A stretch of 64,000 nt of DNA, taken from assembly GCA_019022495.1 (NCBI GenBank), contig JAFEKR010000005.1:248001-312000 (forward strand), written 5' to 3'. Under the pieces are notes generated by a model, which saw nothing but the letters and a program-made list of their open reading frames with translations, made no database searches and was not told the origin of the DNA. The stretch comes from Epichloe hybrida. Lineage: Eukaryota > Ascomycota > Sordariomycetes > Hypocreales > Clavicipitaceae. Below are positions 46,722 through 59,169 of the stretch, piece after piece (the first letter of the stretch is position 1; the number at the start of each line of letters is the position of its first letter). Both the position numbers and the translations under genes were made by a program.

Positions 46722-47487
46722 GGTGAACTCGCACAGGAGAGAGGGTGGTTGAGCCGGTGGTGCTTCTGACTGCCCTTTCCTCTTGGGAATGTGCCGAGTG
46801 CTCGCGACGGAAGTGAGAGGCTGTCGGATACGACCCGGCGTCACAAATTTATCGGGGGACAAAAAGTGCTTCTACTGCGCGCGGAGTATTTCCCAAGTTA
46901 ATGTCTACTTACTTCGTATGGACGTACTACGTAGGTATCTGCATAGCTATCGTGAACCCCATCAGAATAAAACACCCTCTTATTACGTAATCCGTTCCCC
47001 ACTCCAACAAGACAGACGACAACCGGGACCTACTCGAATCCTCAGCTCTATCTAGCACACGAGGGGTGACACAGATGTTAGGGATGGGACGTTCATCTTG
47101 TAAACGAGACGATTGATTGAAGAAGGAGGATTTCATCCGCCCGTGGAATCAGAGGCGCAGCGCATACCCGAATGGTATACGCTTTGTCGGCGCTGACTAA
47201 TCTACCCACATATACCTGACGGGCAATATCAGGTGACATCAGCTGCACATCATCTCAACCTTCACTTTGCACTTTCCACTCCGGACAACTTCTCATTTCT
47301 CAGTTCGATTCTCCTGGCTGTGGAGCCCTCCCAACGGCCGAGGGGCGCATCACGCACAGTGTTCAATGGCCACTTGGCCGTAATTCTTCCCCGGTCGTCC
47401 CATCCCAAAGCATTGAGGCTCGAACCATCCCATGTCCAAGCTCCCAATTCCCAATTCTCGTTCCACGAGGGGAAAACAAGAAAAGCC
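46722..47487. promoter_or_regulatory. Divergent promoter interval (MED7 and ZNF830-like)
   Basis: A 766-bp interval lies between divergent housekeeping genes. The plus-strand frame is open upstream of 47488 but begins with GTG and lacks conservation, so it is treated as 5' leader. Confidence 0.5.
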
Positions 47488-47670
47488 ATGTCATCAGATG
47501 TGCGCTCCCTCCTGCGCCAGCAGCGAGCAGCTCGGCGCATCAATCACCCCCATGCCGTATACTCGGACGCCGGCAAATTATTATGCTCTTTGTGTCGAGA
47601 ACAGCTCAAGGCCGAGTCGCTATGGGACACGCATCTTCTCAGTCAGTCTCACAAGGGACACCTTCAGCAG

Positions 47671-47711
<41 letters not shown>

Positions 47712-48639
47712 TAAAGTCAGTAGTGTAGAATCCTCGCTTCCACTAGACGAACCCAGCAATGGGAGAGTCGCCAAGAGGAAGCTTGATTCGGCAGATACGC
47801 CAGAGGATGTGGAGATGAGGGATGCGGCGCGCAGGAAACGAAGCAAACCCGATCTCATGACTCTCGCAGGCTCGCCACCGAACGGCGGTGACGGGAAGAG
47901 CGAGATCCTTGCGCTCGATCAGGTTCCCAGTGCTGGCAGCAACAACAGCAAGGAAAGCACAAGGACACCACCTGGTCTGACGCGCAAGTTGTCCACGCCC
48001 TCGCAGGGCGTCGAGCTGCAGATCCCCTCGCGGCCTGCCACGCCTGCCTATAGAGACGGCGGGTCGACGTCCTCATCGGGCGGATATTTCGGCGCACAAT
48101 CGCAGAACGGACCGTCTACGCCCGTAGCACCTCGTGCGCCAGCGACCACCACAGCGGGAGCAGCTTCGACAACTTCAAAGGCTGATTCTGCCGCTGCCGC
48201 ACCAGTCGATGAATCAGAATGGGCCGCGTTCGAAGCTGACATTGCCGCTGCAACGGTCCCTTACGACCAAGGCGCCGTCATCTCCGTACCAGCAATGACC
48301 AATGAAGAAGCCGCCGCCGCCAAGGGAGCAGAAGAGGCGGCTAGTGCGGAGCGAAAACTACAAGTAGATGTTGATATTGAAGCTGAAAAGGAAGAGGCGG
48401 AGAGGGCGTTGGAAGACGAATTCGACCAGATGAAGGGACTGGAAGAGCGAGTTGACAAATTAAAGGAAATGAGGGCGGCGTTTCTGAAGAAGAGAAGCGA
48501 GAGCATAAGCCGCGATCGAGTACAGCCCCCGGTTTTGGAGGTTTCAAATGGTGTGAGAGATGGGGTCGACGACGACGACGACGACGACGATGAGGATGAG
48601 GATGAGGATGATTGGGATTCGTTTCGGTTCCGCCGGTGA
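47488..48639 (+). CDS. Zinc finger protein of the ZNF830/CCDC16 family
   Basis: This single-exon gene encodes 383 residues. The N-terminus MSSDVRSLLRQQRAARRINHP leads into a C2H2 finger LCSLCREQLKAESLWDTHLLS with QSHKGHL. A run of 12 CAG codons (47674-47709) then encodes a polyglutamine stretch. The middle is disordered and Ser/Pro/Ala-rich. The region DESEWAAFEADIAAA and the following coiled coil (about 290-340, EEAERALEDEFDQMKGLEERV) resemble the conserved C-terminal part of ZNF830. The tail is a poly-Asp/Glu stretch ending DDWDSFRFRR. The human homolog associates with splicing complexes; a nuclear role is inferred. The start at 47488 is chosen over the upstream open frame because the conserved block begins there. 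Confidence 0.85.
47674..47709 (+). repeat. CAG repeat (12 units) in coding sequence
   Basis: Twelve uninterrupted CAG codons encode glutamine in the ZNF830-like gene. A pure trinucleotide tract of this kind is expected to vary in length between strains. Confidence 0.9.
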
Positions 48640-49210
48640 GAACGCTTCTACTTTTTTTTTTTCTCTTCTTTTTTATACATGCTCCTTGGAAAGGGGGGGG
48701 TCTTAATCTTGGGCCTGTGTGCGATATTGGCTACAGCCCCAAGATGTGGTTGCATTGATGGGGGTGTTCGCTCTGGCTCGGGCTGTACATTATCTGCATA
48801 GCGTGTGTGTACACAAATACGTGAGCTGGATATACCCTGTACATGAGGGTTTGGCATTCGGCGTTGTTGATGGCGATTCAAAAGTAGAGCATTTTTACAA
48901 GTGTACTTCTCCATCCCATGCGTCAATATTATGACGAACATATTTGCAGCATGTGCAGACATGGACTCTGGAGCCCTTGCCTGAGTGCATCGCGGATAAA
49001 CAAGAAAGAAAGTGATCATCCGACATATATCGATGATAGACAAAGCCGGCCGCGCGACCACCCTTCCCAAAATCACCGGGAAAATGCAAATCAAAGAGTT
49101 TCTACCCATATATTGGACTGACGGAGAGCCTCGATCATGTACATGTACGTGCCTGGCCGATGGTGCAATAACTTGACTTGAGGCGGTGTTCAGCGTCTTT
49201 TTCGCTTTAC
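48640..49210. other. Convergent intergenic region
   Basis: These are the 3' flanks of the ZNF830-like gene and the F-box gene. There is a T-run just after 48650 and a G-run near 48695. No gene was seen. Confidence 0.6.
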
Positions 49211-50403
49211 TTAGACAAGAGGCAGCGCATCTCCGCGACCAACCCGCTCCCAAAACTTGGTCAGCCTCCACACACGACCAATTCCCCGGCTCTCATGCCA
49301 TAGCCTCAGCTGTTCCTCCCTCTCCCTCACCTCGCCTTTCCACTTGCTGGCAATCCAGCGTCTCAGACCATCTTTGACCCTTTCCTTTTCAATTGCCCTG
49401 CGCTTCGCTACCAAGCCTGGGGCAACATGGACGGAGCTCATGCCGGGAACACATTCTTTCGGCAAAACGCATCGTTCCACGAGAACTTCAGCAGGTGGAC
49501 GAGAAGCAAGTCTTCTTGAGAGACGGATCGAGATTAAGGACCAAGCCAGACGGCGGGATACCACTGAAGTATGTGTAAGAAAGATAGAGCGAGCTATCAG
49601 ATCAGCTACGGTGGGGCGAGCCGGGGACGAGAGCAAAGGGGGTAGGACATGTCGAGTACGTTGAAGTCGATAGTGGTGAAGAATGGGAGAAAGCGAGAGT
49701 CCTCGAAGGAGACGGTTCGCCTGTTATACTTGTAAGTACTCGTCGCTGAATTATGAACGTTGGGAAAAGATAATAGCAGCCGTCTTCGACGCGAGTTGAA
49801 AATTCAGCGCCATTAACGGCCATTGAACAATGAAACACGTCAGACGCCCGATAGAAGGAGACGAAATAGACTGAACGAGAAATACTGAAAAGCTCATGAC
49901 GTGGTATATACGACGAATCGTGACAAACTCACCCTTGACGTAGCTAATAAGTCGCTCACGTCCAGAAAACCAAGAACGTGTAGCAAGACCTCATTGGGAA
50001 GACATTCTAGCGAGCCCGGACTTCCCGGAGAAGGCTCGAGCACGTTTGAATGCTTGACTCGATCGTCAGTGGGCTTCCAAGCATGGCCGTAGGAAGATTT
50101 GTCATCCCCGTCAAAAGAGCAGAGCAGCAGATAGTCTTCTTTCGTCATCACCGTCACCGCCATATCAAGCGAGTCAGTATAAACAGTTGAGAAAGGTTGG
50201 GAATCAGCAGCCACTGGTAATATTGACTGTTTAGGACGAGCCAGCTCATGATCCACGGAATGGGGCGGCGAGGCCACGGCTTCCTCTTTTTGGACACCCT
50301 CATGCGCTGACGAGGCTGTAGAACGCGGCAGAGAGGCTATGCCAAATTGGAAGTGGTTTTTGAGCTGGCCAATGTGATGAATCACAGGGCGCGCTGGATG
50401 CAT
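49211..50403 (-). CDS. F-box protein
   Basis: The F-box would link substrates to an SCF ubiquitin ligase through Skp1. Exons are 50403-49933 and 49720-49211, giving 326 residues. The intron 49721-49932 is long for this window (212 bp) but has canonical GTGAGT and AACAG ends. The F-box spans the splice: LECLPNEVLLHVLGFLDVSD ends exon 1 (with LLATSR), and exon 2 continues ANRLLRGLSLSPILHHYRL. Downstream, SRRLASRPPAEVLVERCVLP and APGLVAKRRAIEKERVKDGL form an Arg-rich helical block that also resembles RPEL-type repeats. Fungal F-box proteins with this tail are known to me as uncharacterised. The N-terminal 110 residues have no recognisable domain; the start could be 50163 (MAVTVMTKEDYLLL) instead of 50403. 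Confidence 0.78.
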
Positions 50404-51340
50404 GATGACGAGAACAGAAATCAAAAGACGGGTTGTCCAAGCAGTACTCCGTAGACCCCGGCAGTAGATGGGTGAATATGCCACCTTATGGACCAGGGCC
50501 CATTCTAGTAGCACGCGTAACTAATAAGGCCCGGCGCGCTATAAAACGTGCAAAAATATGCCAACAGCGGAAGAGATCCTGGGCGGCTGATTTGAGATGA
50601 GAACAGCTTGTAGCAGCAACAGCTTCGATCCGGCGACTTCGGGGTCCGTTTGGAAGGCCGACGTACTCCGTATGCCCGACCCCCCTCCAAAAAATTAAAA
50701 AAAAAATTAAAAAAAATTGAAATGTCCGGAGAGAGGTCGATATTATCAAGTTCCAGAAAGACTAAATTGTCGGTTTGACATGAGCGCTAAGCTTTTCTCT
50801 GCTGTCAAGCGATGTGAGCCGAAAAGAGCCAAAGGTTCAACAGACAGGTTTGTCCAGACTGCCTGCCTGGAGCGCCAGACCATCGGCTTCCCCAGGATAA
50901 TTGGGCGAGCCCGCAGGATACAGGAAGCGAGCAACGCCTTTCCCCGCAAGAGGGTTGACGATGATAGCCTGGCAAAACGTATCTGGGCCCTTCAAGGCAC
51001 GATGTTCGCTGGAGGAAGTCTTTGACGGGACTACCGAACACTCGAGCTGTACACCTGAGGTAGTCGCGAAAGCTGGCCGCGCTTGAAACGGAAAGCGCGA
51101 CGGCCCAGTTCTTGCCCTCGTGACCTGCCTCGTTTCAGCCTCCCTCTACAAGATTGGCCCGATTCAACCTGCAGGTAAAGGCAAGCATTTGTGCCCTTGA
51201 ATGTTACTTTGTTAGAGTACATAGTTTCTTTCCCTACATTACTTTCAAGCAATTAGTAAAAAAAGCCTTAAAACTATGATAATAACAAATAGCCAAGTAA
51301 AAGATAAGAGGCAGAGAGGTCAGAGACAGGGTGATCATAT

Positions 51341-51362
51341 GGTGGAACCTCGGTGGAACCTC
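51341..51362. repeat. Direct 11-bp duplication
   Basis: GGTGGAACCTC occurs twice in tandem without a mismatch, in an AT-richer stretch of unknown origin. Confidence 0.85.
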
Positions 51363-51574
51363 GGATCCCTTACATAATCAGGGAAAGCGGACCCTTGCCT
51401 GCGTTTTGCGTGCAAGACAAAGGCAAAAGTGTAAAGCATAGCTTCCTGCTTTTCCTTGATTAAAATAAGGTCATCCTATAGAAGTATCTCTTCTAATTAT
51501 TCCGATGTGAAACACTCTTCGGCGACTACTTGATACCTTTTTTTCTGCCTCCCTTGACCGCCTAAGTGCTTTTT

Positions 51575-51612
51575 GGGTGTACTTTTTGGGGGCGGTTGGG
51601 GGCGAATGGGGG
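51575..51612 (+). other. Potential G-quadruplex motif
   Basis: Four G-runs (GGG, then three of GGGGG) are separated by loops of 10, 5 and 5 bases. This fits the general G-quadruplex pattern except for one long loop. Folding and function are not shown. Confidence 0.55.
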
Positions 51613-54600
51613 CTAACGAGGAGGCCCGCCGCAGCAGTAACTACTCCGTGAGAATCTAGCCTTCACTTACTACTATAACCACCCTCACGAAGGTCATATT
51701 AAGTATAGCTCTAGTAAGCAAGAAAACACAGCTCCAGACAGCAACGCTCCAGATTGACATGTATGAAATTTCGGGCATTATCCAACTCTTCTTTTACTAT
51801 ACAGACAAGAGGTCACACGCTTCTCTTTTGTAAAAAAAAAGCTAGAGCTCTTCGGACAAGCTAAAGTTATATGCATTATATACACATGTATATGATTATA
51901 CATTCCTGTGCGCATTCCTCAGCTTGCTTAGTCCAGTCATATACATATACGCTGCATCCAGTCGCCGGGCAGCCCTTTGTCGTGTCTGAAGCCGCTTCGT
52001 CGGCCGCGGGGGCTCACGGACAAACAACGAGGCCGAACGCAAGGAGACGAGTGCCATGGCTCCGAGTCCAGAGCCCGGTCTGGTTCCCCCTCTTTCTCAG
52101 TCAACGTCAGCCTCTCGGCAAATCATGGGAGGTGTGCCGTGGCGGCTGCCATGAAGGGGAGCAATCTGTTCCGTCATCCATCCCAATTTCAACCGTCGTG
52201 TCCCATTGACCGCCATCTTTTTCGTCGCCTGCGAGTTGCGGTCATTGTCAATGTCAATTTCACAGGCACAAGTCCCGGACTCTACATGTTCGCACTTCCA
52301 TCACCCCAGTTTCCTCGTGTTGTCGGCTCCTGTTGTCGGACGACCTAGTGTGTTGTGCACACACGCCATCGGCCGTCAGGCATCAGCTCCTGGTTCAAGA
52401 ACAAGGCCACTTGGCTGTGATTGAGCAGGAATTCTCGGCGTTTTGCGTTTTTTTGTGAGAACGATCGAAGTATGCGTCTCGTCAGCAGGCCCTCGCCGTT
52501 GTAGAGCAACTCCCAAGTACCTACCGACTACTACCTCCTCCCTAGTCGACCTTGGTCTGCAAGATTGACCCGCACTAATACAAAACAATGGGTAAAGCTT
52601 TACCATGCAGAGTACGGAGTAGAGGCAGCAAACATGCGCCGAGTCCTGCGGCCTCTCCAGTGACCGTGAGTCCCTTTCGGGCCCATTGGTGAACTGGAGC
52701 CTCAGCCTTAGCCCTAGCCCAGGATTCGACCATGCTGACATCCCGACAATGTTGCGGCTGGTGGCTTGGAGTCGACTTGATCTTCAGACCCCTCTCCGTA
52801 TGTTGAGAAAAAAAAGCCATTCGGTATCATGTGGTTGACTCGCAACTTTCCAGGGTTCTTCGTATGTCACAAGCGCAGACTTTGTCCCCCCCCTACCCCC
52901 CCCCCTTCCCCCTTTCTCTGCCGCGGGCACGGATTTGGCAGCTTCGTGCTCCGTAGTCGACGTTTATACATCCGAATGACGACTGCTCCATCCAAGCAAA
53001 GTGGAGCGAGCGATCCTTTCCACATGGTTTCACTACTCCGTACGGACGTACAAAGAGAAGTCATGACACAGCAGGCAACGGCTCTACCCTTTTCTTCTTC
53101 CCGCGGTGTATAACCCTGAGAAGTAGGTGAGACACGCTTCTCGGATGTTCCCCGTCGCTGCAGTCAATGCTTGAAGCTGCGGCCAGTCCTTGCATCTTTG
53201 ATCTCTCTCCCCCCCCCCTGAGATTATGGTCGGGCGACGCCACACTGCATCATGCCATTGTCTCATCATGATGAGCGAGCACCTTTGGTTTTGCTGAAAT
53301 CGTTGACATCAAGTCATGGCCGCGGAGCTTCAGCTCGGGCCATATGGCTTGGTAGAGTAAGACAGACGTAACCATGACTATACATACGTCACTGAAACAC
53401 ATACGCTTGATGCCGCATTCCTTTCGACGCTTCCAGATACACCTGCATTGGCTTTCGAGGGCTGCCTGATAAAAATTCATCTTTGTTAAAACTTTTTTCG
53501 GGCATAAAAAAAGGTAGTTGGGGGGCGCGATAGGGGTGTAGGCGTGGAGTTGACTAAAGAGTATGGTTCGCACCTAAAGATGCTCTCATCAGCTCGCGTT
53601 TGTGTGGGTTTTATTGTCAGCAAAGATCTTTACGGAGGAGAGCATTAAGAAGAAGAACCCCCTTCTCCCCTCTCCCAGTTCATAGGTCGTCCATTTTCTC
53701 CGATAGTTTGGCATAGCTGGAGATGGTTGCAACAGCTCCAAGAATTGTTAAAAACCCTCGATCGAAGACCATGATATCGCTCCAGTCTTGGCCATTCGTA
53801 TTTCCTGTTGCGGTCTGATATCTGCCTTGTGTCCAGTGTTGTGGCTTTTTGCATTGCACCAAGTCCATCTCATTGAGAGATGCGATTGGGGGGACCCTTC
53901 TTGAGGCTCAGATCTATCTCATGCACAGATCCGCGCTGAGTTTTGGCGAGTGCAATCATGGTGTGGTGTAATTGGTGTAGTAGCCTCTTTCCGGAGTGAG
54001 TCCGATGCGGCGTCTCATCCAGGGGTCAGGTCAGGCAAGGGTCAGGCAAATGCAGAAGATCAAAGTGGTGTGCTCATCAACAACATGACCGGCGAATTGC
54101 GACCAAATTGTCGTCTGGTGCAACCCGCGACGCCCTACCCTACTAGTGCCGGCGCCCAAATACCGCGTACCACGAGAAAGCAGTCGTACTTGGTTGATGC
54201 CACCGAACTATCTCACATGTCCCGGCGTGGTTGTGTCTACGGAGTAGACGTAAGCAATCGTCAACGTCAACGGGCCTTTTGAGCCAGACCGTTTTGGCTT
54301 TTGACCAGTGCTGTTGATCCTTACCATAATCTCGATTAGTCCGGGACGGGCCGGCGGAGACAAGGTCAGTCATTTCCGTCCTTGACTGAAACGGCCCGCT
54401 GGAGAAGCGCTTGGCTTGCGCGGCTTGGTCTTACTTGGCCCAACCTGCCATGACGCTGGCCAACAACGTCTTCGCAATCTCCAGTCTCCAATCGCCCCCC
54501 CCTGAGACCACCCATCCCCCCCCTGGGGGGTGCCGGGGTGCGCCCTCCCTGTCTCGACAGCCCGATAGAGCCTCCAAGTCCCGCCGAGGGTCGCAATGTG

Positions 54601-54620
54601 ACTAAAATGTCACGGCCAAG

Positions 54621-54668
54621 TGCTGCGGTGCTGTGGTGCTGTGGTGCTCTGGTGCCGTGGTGCTGTGG
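54621..54668. repeat. 8-bp tandem array
   Basis: Six units of TGCTGTGG or one-base variants lie head to tail. No coding frame is supported across them. Confidence 0.85.
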
Positions 54669-57600
54669 CCTCGATCGAGACTTTCCATTTCCGACATGTG
54701 CCGACGCCATTGATGATGATGATGGTGACACGGCGTCCCATACGCTTGCATATGTACTGCGTAGTGCTGGTGGTGCTGGACTGATTCTCTGTGCAGTGTG
54801 GCCCGGCAGCTGGTACAGTCTCTGTCATTTATTCTCCGTGTGTAATATTGTATTGCCTTTCTCTCACGTCAAGACTCGGCACTCATCAGTAATTATCCAT
54901 CGGGCCCGGAAATGTCGTTCTGTCGTTTTGTCGTTTTGTCGGTCGCGAATCCGATTCCTTGGCCATGAGCACAGCTGTGCGCGCAAAGCTCTGCAAAGCT
55001 CTCGTACGCAATGATCCCAGTATTGGCATATTAGGTCGTTTTTCTGGTCCGGGAGAATACCCGGATATCAAAAAAGAAAGACGAGGGTCTGCTGTTGATT
55101 TGCAATTGGGACTGTGCACTTTTTCTGTACCTGCCGGCCGCCCTTTTCCAGGACCTGTCTCAGCATGTCGTGACAATGAAGCCCTCGACCTGACGCTGGC
55201 AGGAGAATGGTAATGACAGTCTTCGACTGCTTGAATCGTACATCCAGATTTTAGGATCGCTTATGACTATAGCCATTGTCTTCATTGGATCCTTTTTTTC
55301 GAGACGACCATGTTTCCAGATGTTCATGGCCATTCATGATCCGACAGAAAACCGGGCGTTGCCCACAACGTATTGACTCGACGGTTTGAGCGGTGAATGT
55401 GTGTATTATTTGGTCAGTCCCAAACAACAGGCATGGACAGGTTCTCCTCGCGAGTTGGGAAGTTTGTGTGGGTATGAACTCGCTCTTTTCCGGGCAGGCC
55501 CTGTCATCAGGCCAGGGCAGATACACCACTTGTGCGGTGGCCATTCAAATCATACCACTCACTGTTTCCTCAGCCTCGACCGACTGATCCAAGTCTCTCC
55601 ACCTCCACAGTGAGAGGAGGGGGCCGTCGTATCTGCCCCTGGCTGCAGAGTGCCGCGGTTTTGTAATCACAGTTGCCTCCTCGCCGCTCGGTGGTGGTGT
55701 ACACTGCAGACCCCATTCTATACGTACGCCAGGCCCCAAGCCTTGTACATCCTTTGGACAACCGCTAATTCAGTCTGAGACAGGAGTGCCTATCGGTCCC
55801 TTCCGGTAGATTTGCCCGTGGAGTCGCCTTACACTTCTCTCCACCGCAACGCCCAGGCCGAATAAGCTAGCAGATGGATGCAAACGGCGAATGTCCCAGC
55901 AAGGATGACCCATTCAAGGTATGAACGGCAACAGGATGAAAGTCGTGATGAAGGACACATAATTTTCAAGGGTGCCCACTCTTTTTTCGGCGCAGTTCGT
56001 AGCCGGCGGCAATCCCTTTTTCTCCCCCTCCTCTTGTTGCGTCTTGGCCTCGTTCCAAAGGGCCGCGGACACGTTGACAAGACCTAGCTTCTTTGCTATC
56101 CCACCCCTCCTCCATCTCTTTCAATAATCTTGGAGCGAAACTTTGGCGTTGGGCCAAAGTCAAGGGCCGTCTGAAACTCTCTCCCCTGTTCCCGTATTCC
56201 TTGTCAGAGTTCTTATTGGTGTCGGCCAGCAGTTCTTTACCATACGGCATGCGTCTTCCAAGGTCAGCACATTCATGTGAGGCGAGAACCATGTATGGGG
56301 AACCGAGAACAGTTAGTTGCTCCGTCTGCATTTCCACCTGCGTCTCACCCGCCTTGGCCATAGGGAGCAGACATCTCTCCTAGATTAGCTCATATCTTGG
56401 TAAGGCTGACTCCTCGAATGTGCAAAAGAAACCGCCGTAGAGATACGCTCGGCTTTGCGGGCCATCCTCTTACGCCGGAAAAAGGGTTGGGGTTTTTAGT
56501 ATCGGAAAGGCTCTGAAGGGGTCGTGAAGGAGACCGGGCCTGTCGAGAAGTACCGCAGCAGTGACATATGTGGTGACCAGCACTGACTGCCGACAAATAT
56601 GCACGTCAGCCGTCGCCGTTCCGGTGCAACCAAATGCCCATATCTAGAACAGCACATTCTGAATTCTGAGAAGAGCTTCAGGAGTGAGCCAAGTCGCTAG
56701 GCTCATCACTTTGATACAAGTCCAAGGCGGGTGAATGAAATGACGGTACCTTGACAAACCAAGGCTTTCAGCCTCATCAAGGCAACTTCGGAGGCTTAGT
56801 TCCGTGTACAGCTGCTTAGATTGATCTTCTACGCCCCTTCCTCGGACAAAGGAGAAAACAAAAAAGGAAAAAAAAAACTCCCATGCAAATCGTCGTCGAT
56901 CGGAGGAGGAGGAAACACAGCACAGAATGAAAGTTTAGGGAGGGATGAAGTTGTGCAACAAGGGGAGGAGGATGAGTGCCCAGGTTGGCCAGACCATTTG
57001 GGAGTCATGAAATCTGCAGCGGCACCAACACCGCGAACAGGCACGAGGTGTGTCCAGGGGCTGGTCAAGCGAACCATTACCCCAGTATACACCGATCTTC
57101 GCATTTCAAGTTGGTGCTCGACGAGCTCGTGCTTTCTTGGCTGCTAGCACTCGTCCGTCCTTGGGACGAACCACCAACCCCCACACGGCCGCAGATCTGG
57201 TCGCCATTTGTTGTGGCCGAAGGGGAAGAGAGGCCCGTGGAAAAACCTGCAGCGGAAAGAACGCCTGGAATACTGAGAAGGGTATGGTCAGAGGCGGGCC
57301 ATGCATTCATTATAAGTACACCCACAAGCGTGCTTCTGCAACTAGAATGAGATCAGGAGCAAAATGTCAATGCCCAATCATGATATGTGTGCCACAGCAT
57401 CCAAGGTCAACTTGCCGCAAGACGTGAGAGGCTGTGGAACCAGGTGTTGATCCCCTTCCTAACTTTATTATTATTGTGAAGTCGGCTCTCCTGGAAGCGG
57501 CCTAAATCTCTCCCCCCCCCCCCCCAAGAGGGCATAACCCCGGTGTTCTTTTCTCATTTCAGTGGGGGAGGGGAGAAGAGGCCTTCCTTCCGCCCCCGTT

Positions 57601-58400
57601 GACCTAGGAGGCCTACTATTGAGGCCCGATCAACGTGGCATGTAGACAGCGCGTCTTTTTCACAACTGCTGGCAGCTTCAAGTTAGTCCGCCCACTCTTT
57701 CAGTACCAGGGCCGTTTGAGAAGAGACATGGACTTGTCCGGCGCAAAGCATTGGGCAACTCGAGGCACTCGAGGAGGCGAGCGAGTTCTGGGCTCGTCTG
57801 GGCTCGCCGGAAGGTAGCACTTGGGGCAGCAGGGTCCTGTAAAATGGTGATAGAGCTTGATGTTCTCGCCCCAATCACCGCATCTCAGCCAGAAAATTGC
57901 CACGCTGCTTTTCGTCAGGGGGTGTCTAGAGGTGCCTGTGGAGGGGGGTCGCGAGGGGGCGTGTATGCTGTGCATTACGATAGGTGCAGTGTATGGGGCA
58001 AAAAGGTAAGGATACCCAATCCACGTATCAAAGCCTCTTTATCCCGCAGGAAGCAAGCAACATGACAGTGAAGATGTTGTTGGCTAGCATGCGTCGAATG
58101 TACTTGTCGCTCACGGAATAGTCCCACTGTGGTCAAGTGAATGAGAGCATGACATGGAAGGAAGACGGGGCGAAGGATGGAAGGGACAACCACCGTGGTT
58201 GAACGGGTATAAGTTAGCATGCGTGTCCCCTTTCACCAAGCCCAGTTGATTAGCCTGCACAGCTCTATCAAGGTCGTTGGTCCGATACAACGTCGTTCTC
58301 GATTACCCGACTCACGGAGGTGGCCCAAAGAGGAGCAGGAACATGAAGCACCAAAAGACCAGCCACAGAATCGTGAACCAGCTATAATCGCATCGCATCA

Positions 58401-58425
58401 TATCGTATCGTATCGTATCGTATCG
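58401..58425. repeat. TATCG pentanucleotide array
   Basis: Five perfect TATCG units follow two CATCG-like units. This is a simple repeat upstream of the Cys-rich gene. Confidence 0.9.
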
Positions 58426-58829
58426 GCTCGACTCGATTCTACTCGACATCAAAACCGAGAGGACGGGGAATTTCTGCGTCACGCACTTACCGTAGGCCGA
58501 ATACAAGTTACAGTGTGACGCGTAAACTGCATTGACGGGGCTGAAGAAAATTCGGTAAGTAAGTGATGTTTTTCTAGCAATTTTGTGCCAGCGGTGGAGA
58601 AGACGAGGGGGGGGGGGGCCAAAATCAGCAATCCTCGGACTAAGCGTCGCCCAAGGCTAGATAGGAGATGAGGCAAAATGGTCGCCGTTGGTTCTCTTCG
58701 AAGGCCGAGAAACCGTTGGGGTAGCGTCTCCATTTGCAGGCTCGCTGGCTGACGAAATGTTGCCGGTTCTGCAGCTTTTTCTCCTCCCTCACCTCGGCCC
58801 ATTGTGTACCGCTGGCCGATGCTTCGACC

Positions 58830-59168
58830 ATGTGCTACTTTGAACAAACACGCTGGAGCTGCGGTTATTGGCGCTGGGGACACTTCCGCCAGCAATGCAA
58901 CAAGGAATATCGAATGGGCGAGACGTGTGGACTCAAGCTGGTGTATGAGACCAAGGTAGAGAGGGACGTGTGTAAGCTGTGCCACGACATGGAGAAGAAG
59001 CAGCGTCGCTATGACAAGATGTACCGGGATGTGCAGCGCTGGCAGCGGGAGGGGAACAGGAATGCCACGATAGAACGTACTTGCGGCGAGATGCAAGATG
59101 TATCTGGGCAAATCTACCGAATGCGCGAAGAGCACGAACACAGACTACAGTCGCTAGGCCAGGTATGA
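58830..59168 (+). CDS. Small Cys-rich conserved fungal protein
   Basis: This frame encodes 112 residues starting MCYFEQTRWSCGYWRWGHF. The start is chosen at 58830, not at the longer frame's 58734, because the recognisable part begins there. Cysteines occur as C-x8-C, then QQCNKEYRMGETCGLK and later DVCKLCHDMEKKQ, with Trp-rich flanks; a metal-binding fold is possible but unproven. The second half is a charged amphipathic helix (about 60-112). I recognise the opening as a family of uncharacterised proteins in filamentous ascomycetes; no function is known to me. The frame ends CAG GTA TGA, and GTATGA could also be a splice donor, so the C-terminus might continue past the adjoining microsatellite. 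Confidence 0.7.
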   Translation: MCYFEQTRWSCGYWRWGHFRQQCNKEYRMGETCGLKLVYETKVERDVCKLCHDMEKKQRRYDKMYRDVQRWQREGNRNATIERTCGEMQDVSGQIYRMREEHEHRLQSLGQV

Positions 59169-59169
59169 C

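Larger units (their letters stand above)
50404..58829. other. Gene-poor region with simple repeats
   Basis: Over about 8.4 kb I find no frame with recognisable family features. Contents: A/T-rich homopolymers near 50690-50715; an AT-richer stretch at 51200-51850 with a duplicated 11-mer and a G-run cluster; C-runs at about 52890-52910, 53208-53218, 54498-54530 and 57513-57525; an 8-bp tandem array at 54621-54668; and a TATCG array at 58401-58425. Unrecognised small spliced genes or non-coding RNAs could be present. The minus-strand frames at 53680-53868 and 55966-56361 were considered but not supported. Confidence 0.5.

Noticed and set aside
46722..46862. 47-residue N-terminal extension of MED7
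   Set aside because: It is in frame but without MED7 resemblance; the ATG at 46721 has better context and begins near the MED7 hallmark.
47233..47487. N-terminal extension of the ZNF830-like protein
   Set aside because: The open frame begins with GTG and the segment does not resemble the family. The ATG at 47488 starts the conserved block.
53680..53868. Minus-strand 62-codon frame with a hydrophobic C-terminal stretch
   Set aside because: No signal peptide, no recognisable family and no splice partner could be found.
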